Assembly (NCBI RefSeq): GCF_000482485.1
Contig: NZ_KI519441.1
Location: 87,902 to 151,901, forward strand
DNA from: Paucisalibacillus globulus DSM 18846
GTDB lineage: Bacteria > Bacillota > Bacilli > Bacillales > Amphibacillaceae
Reading direction: 5' to 3'
DNA: 64,000 nucleotides
Of this stretch, positions 62,663 to 64,000 are shown piece after piece. Each line of letters starts with the position of its first letter. Within the stretch, counting starts at the first letter, position 1. A program made the translations under genes and the position numbers. The notes under the pieces are model-generated. The model ran no database searches. It saw only the letters and a list, made by a program, of their open reading frames with translations, and was not told where the DNA came from.

Positions 62663-62696
62663 GGCCATACTTACTTATTGAAGTCAGTATGGCCCA
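62663..62696 (+). other. Hairpin after essA
   Basis: GGCCATAC and GTATGGCC arms around an 18-base AT-rich loop lie 7 bp after the essA stop codon. No T-run follows, so termination would be weak. Confidence 0.5.
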
Positions 62697-62803
62697 TATC
62701 ACTAAACGAGGAATAGATATTTCGTAAGCTTGCCAATAGGAAAATTAAGCTATACCATTTGATTATTTTTTGAAGAAAAAATGGTATGAAAGAAAAGGAT
62801 TTG

Positions 62804-63514
62804 ATGAAGATGGAATTGGATTTTAAAGGACAGTTAACGAAACTTGCACTTCAAAAGGTTGACCAAATTATCCAGGGATTAGAAAAGGAAAAACAGTTAG
62901 AAGATGGATTTGCCATACGGGATTTTTATCAGCTATTTATGGAGGATAAGCAAGTACTTCAAGATATTATGGATTCCTTTCGAAAAAAAGTGACATCCTA
63001 CACCATGACTAGTAAAGATATACCAATCTACTATAGCTACCAAGACCCCACATATACGATAGCTTTTCATGATAAGCAGTTTTCTCTAGATAAAGAGAAT
63101 TTCAGCAAACTTTTCTCAAGTACGATTGAAATAATGCGAGATCTTTTACCACTCGGAACGGTTGTAGAATTAAATCCAGAATACTTCAAACTCGATCAAC
63201 CAACATCGTCCCCTACAAAGGTTGTCATTACAGGCAGATATATCGCACCACAGAATTACAGCACTTATTTTCCTTATGCGGGAGTTGTTTATCCGCTCGG
63301 AGAGATAAGAAAAGATGCGCAAATTTATTTTACGGAGCCTTTGATTCAATCTATTGTTCATCTAGGGTATCAAGATGAAATGGAACGGGCATTCGAATTA
63401 TTGATGAAGGAAGAGTTTATACTCGATAGAGATTTACAATCTATTGAGTTTTCGGGTAGCGATATGAAAAAACTTGAGAATGATTTAAAACATCAACAAG
63501 TAGGTGAATTGTAA
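62804..63514 (+). CDS. DUF4176-domain T7SS-associated protein
   Basis: A 236-residue cytoplasmic protein. The C-terminal half (about 105-215) has the DUF4176 pattern: DLLPLGTVVELNPEYF, KVVITGRYI, YFPYAGVVYPLG and a late helical end; the N-terminal half is helical and unrecognised. DUF4176 proteins typically sit beside T7SS effector genes and may act as chaperones or immunity-like accessory factors. Start is ambiguous between ATG 62786, 62804 and 62810; AAAAGGA at 62793 favours the second or third. It overlaps the next gene by one base. Confidence 0.8.
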   Translation: MKMELDFKGQLTKLALQKVDQIIQGLEKEKQLEDGFAIRDFYQLFMEDKQVLQDIMDSFRKKVTSYTMTSKDIPIYYSYQDPTYTIAFHDKQFSLDKENFSKLFSSTIEIMRDLLPLGTVVELNPEYFKLDQPTSSPTKVVITGRYIAPQNYSTYFPYAGVVYPLGEIRKDAQIYFTEPLIQSIVHLGYQDEMERAFELLMKEEFILDRDLQSIEFSGSDMKKLENDLKHQQVGEL

Positions 63515-63738
63515 TGGGATTATATACAGCTAGTTTTTGTCATGATATTTTACATGCTGGATGGGATGCGGGGGTTATTGATAATTTACAGGATGCAATT
63601 AATGAAATCAACCAAAACTTCGGACAGATGGATTTAGAAAATGCGTCAGTATTGGAGGAAATGGAAGAAATCGTTCAGCAAATGAATACAGAGTTAGAAC
63701 AATTGATTAGTAGAATTAATTCCGTTTCGTTCAGATAG
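63514..63738 (+). CDS. Small helical T7SS-associated protein
   Basis: A 74-residue protein starting MGLYTASFCHDILHAGWDAG with a long amphipathic C-terminal helix (EINQNFGQMDLENASVLEEMEEIVQQMNTELEQLISR in segments). Such small helical proteins next to LXG effectors work as targeting or chaperone partners (Lap-like) in T7SS loci. Its ATG overlaps the stop codon of the DUF4176 gene, so it is coupled to it; AGGTGAATTG provides the ribosome site. Confidence 0.7.
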   Translation: MGLYTASFCHDILHAGWDAGVIDNLQDAINEINQNFGQMDLENASVLEEMEEIVQQMNTELEQLISRINSVSFR

Positions 63739-63762
63739 TGAAGTGAGAGGGGAGTGTGGAAC

Positions 63763-64000
63763 GTGGCCAAAGAAATTAAATTGGATCTATCCAATCTTAA
63801 ATCTACTTTGAAAAAGTTAGATGCTAGTATTGATGACTTTGAGAGTTATACGACATCATTTCGAACGAGTACAATGGATAGACTAAAAGATTTTAACTCT
63901 GATTTTATTAGTAAAGTAGATGCTTTACTAGATAATATGAAGAATGATATTAATTCGGATCTGATGGAACAGCTAAGAAATATACATGCAGCTGGAGATA
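63763..64000 (+). CDS. Start of a helical T7SS-associated protein, cut by window edge
   Basis: GTG 63763 preceded by GAGAGGGGAG opens a frame that stays open to base 64000 (about 79 codons). It begins MAKEIKLDLSNLKSTLKK and continues as an all-helical, Lys/Asp-rich protein (DASIDDFESYTTSFRTS, KDFNSDFISKVDALL). It may be a WXG100-like partner or the N-terminal helical domain of an LXG effector; the window ends before the decisive part. Context with a DUF4176 gene and a small helical partner supports a T7SS effector module. Confidence 0.65.
   Translation, partial: MAKEIKLDLSNLKSTLKKLDASIDDFESYTTSFRTSTMDRLKDFNSDFISKVDALLDNMKNDINSDLMEQLRNIHAAGD

Overview
This window is chromosomal DNA from a low-GC, Gram-positive, spore-forming bacterium, most likely a Bacillaceae member; the genus cannot be fixed from the sequence. 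The pointers are AGGAGG-type ribosome binding sites, lysine and purine riboswitches with intrinsic terminators, a YtaF-type sporulation membrane protein, a SinI-like antirepressor, an NprR-like regulator and a yuk/ess-type type VII secretion (T7SS) locus. I saw no rRNA, tRNA, CRISPR array or complete insertion sequence.

Layout. (1) 1-4152: the 3' part of an aromatic amino acid catabolic cluster: phenylalanine dehydrogenase (cut by the left edge), a lipoyl E2 acyltransferase, and the last three steps of the homoprotocatechuate meta-cleavage pathway. (2) 4225-5522: six 52-bp hairpin repeats, an Fnr-box promoter, the Ric/ScdA Fe-S repair protein and a tiny gene. (3) 5595-8736: a lysine riboswitch controlling a YfcC-type transporter and an M20 amidohydrolase. 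(4) 8800-15840: YtaF, a small membrane protein, then an NprR-like peptide-sensing regulator with a previously unmarked divergent secreted-peptide gene, an ABC-2 exporter and a small secreted protein. (5) 16210-25431: topoisomerase III, an acetyltransferase, a response regulator, a SinI-like gene and a 1729-residue pseudokinase/ATPase/GAF/histidine kinase. (6) 25553-37007: ferredoxin, a serine hydrolase, an eight-gene fatty-acid-type beta-oxidation operon and a LuxR-type regulator. (7) 37333-40291: a 27-residue membrane peptide, DUF6230- and DUF6114-like proteins and a secreted repeat protein. (8) 40435-48817: aldo-keto reductase, VOC protein, acetyltransferase, GyrI-like protein, MBL-fold hydrolase, DUF255/thioredoxin-fold protein, and an ArsR-type regulator with an MFS exporter behind twin operators. 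(9) 48957-54974: a purine riboswitch and NCS2 permease, small unknown proteins, a Sel1-repeat protein and a POT peptide transporter. (10) 55542-64000: the T7SS locus (YukE, YukD, EssB, EssC, EssA) running into an effector-type module cut by the right edge.

How the genes work together. Aromatic amino acids can be deaminated and oxidatively decarboxylated in the first cluster. The long operon would activate and beta-oxidise an acyl substrate, possibly with a two-subunit acyl-CoA dehydrogenase. The NprR-like regulator, its candidate peptide and the neighbouring exporter look like a peptide-controlled export or immunity module.

A striking feature is the number of non-coding repeats. Tandem arrays (52 bp, 21 bp at two loci, 51 bp) each sit just downstream of the stop codon of a gene or operon. 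Three dispersed inverted-repeat families also occur, two of them lodged in the leader of the purine-riboswitch gene and one twice inside the T7SS locus. The strongest candidates for undescribed biology are the NprR-like/peptide/exporter locus (10363-15840), the 3'-end tandem arrays, the pseudokinase hybrid kinase and the DUF6230/DUF6114 locus.
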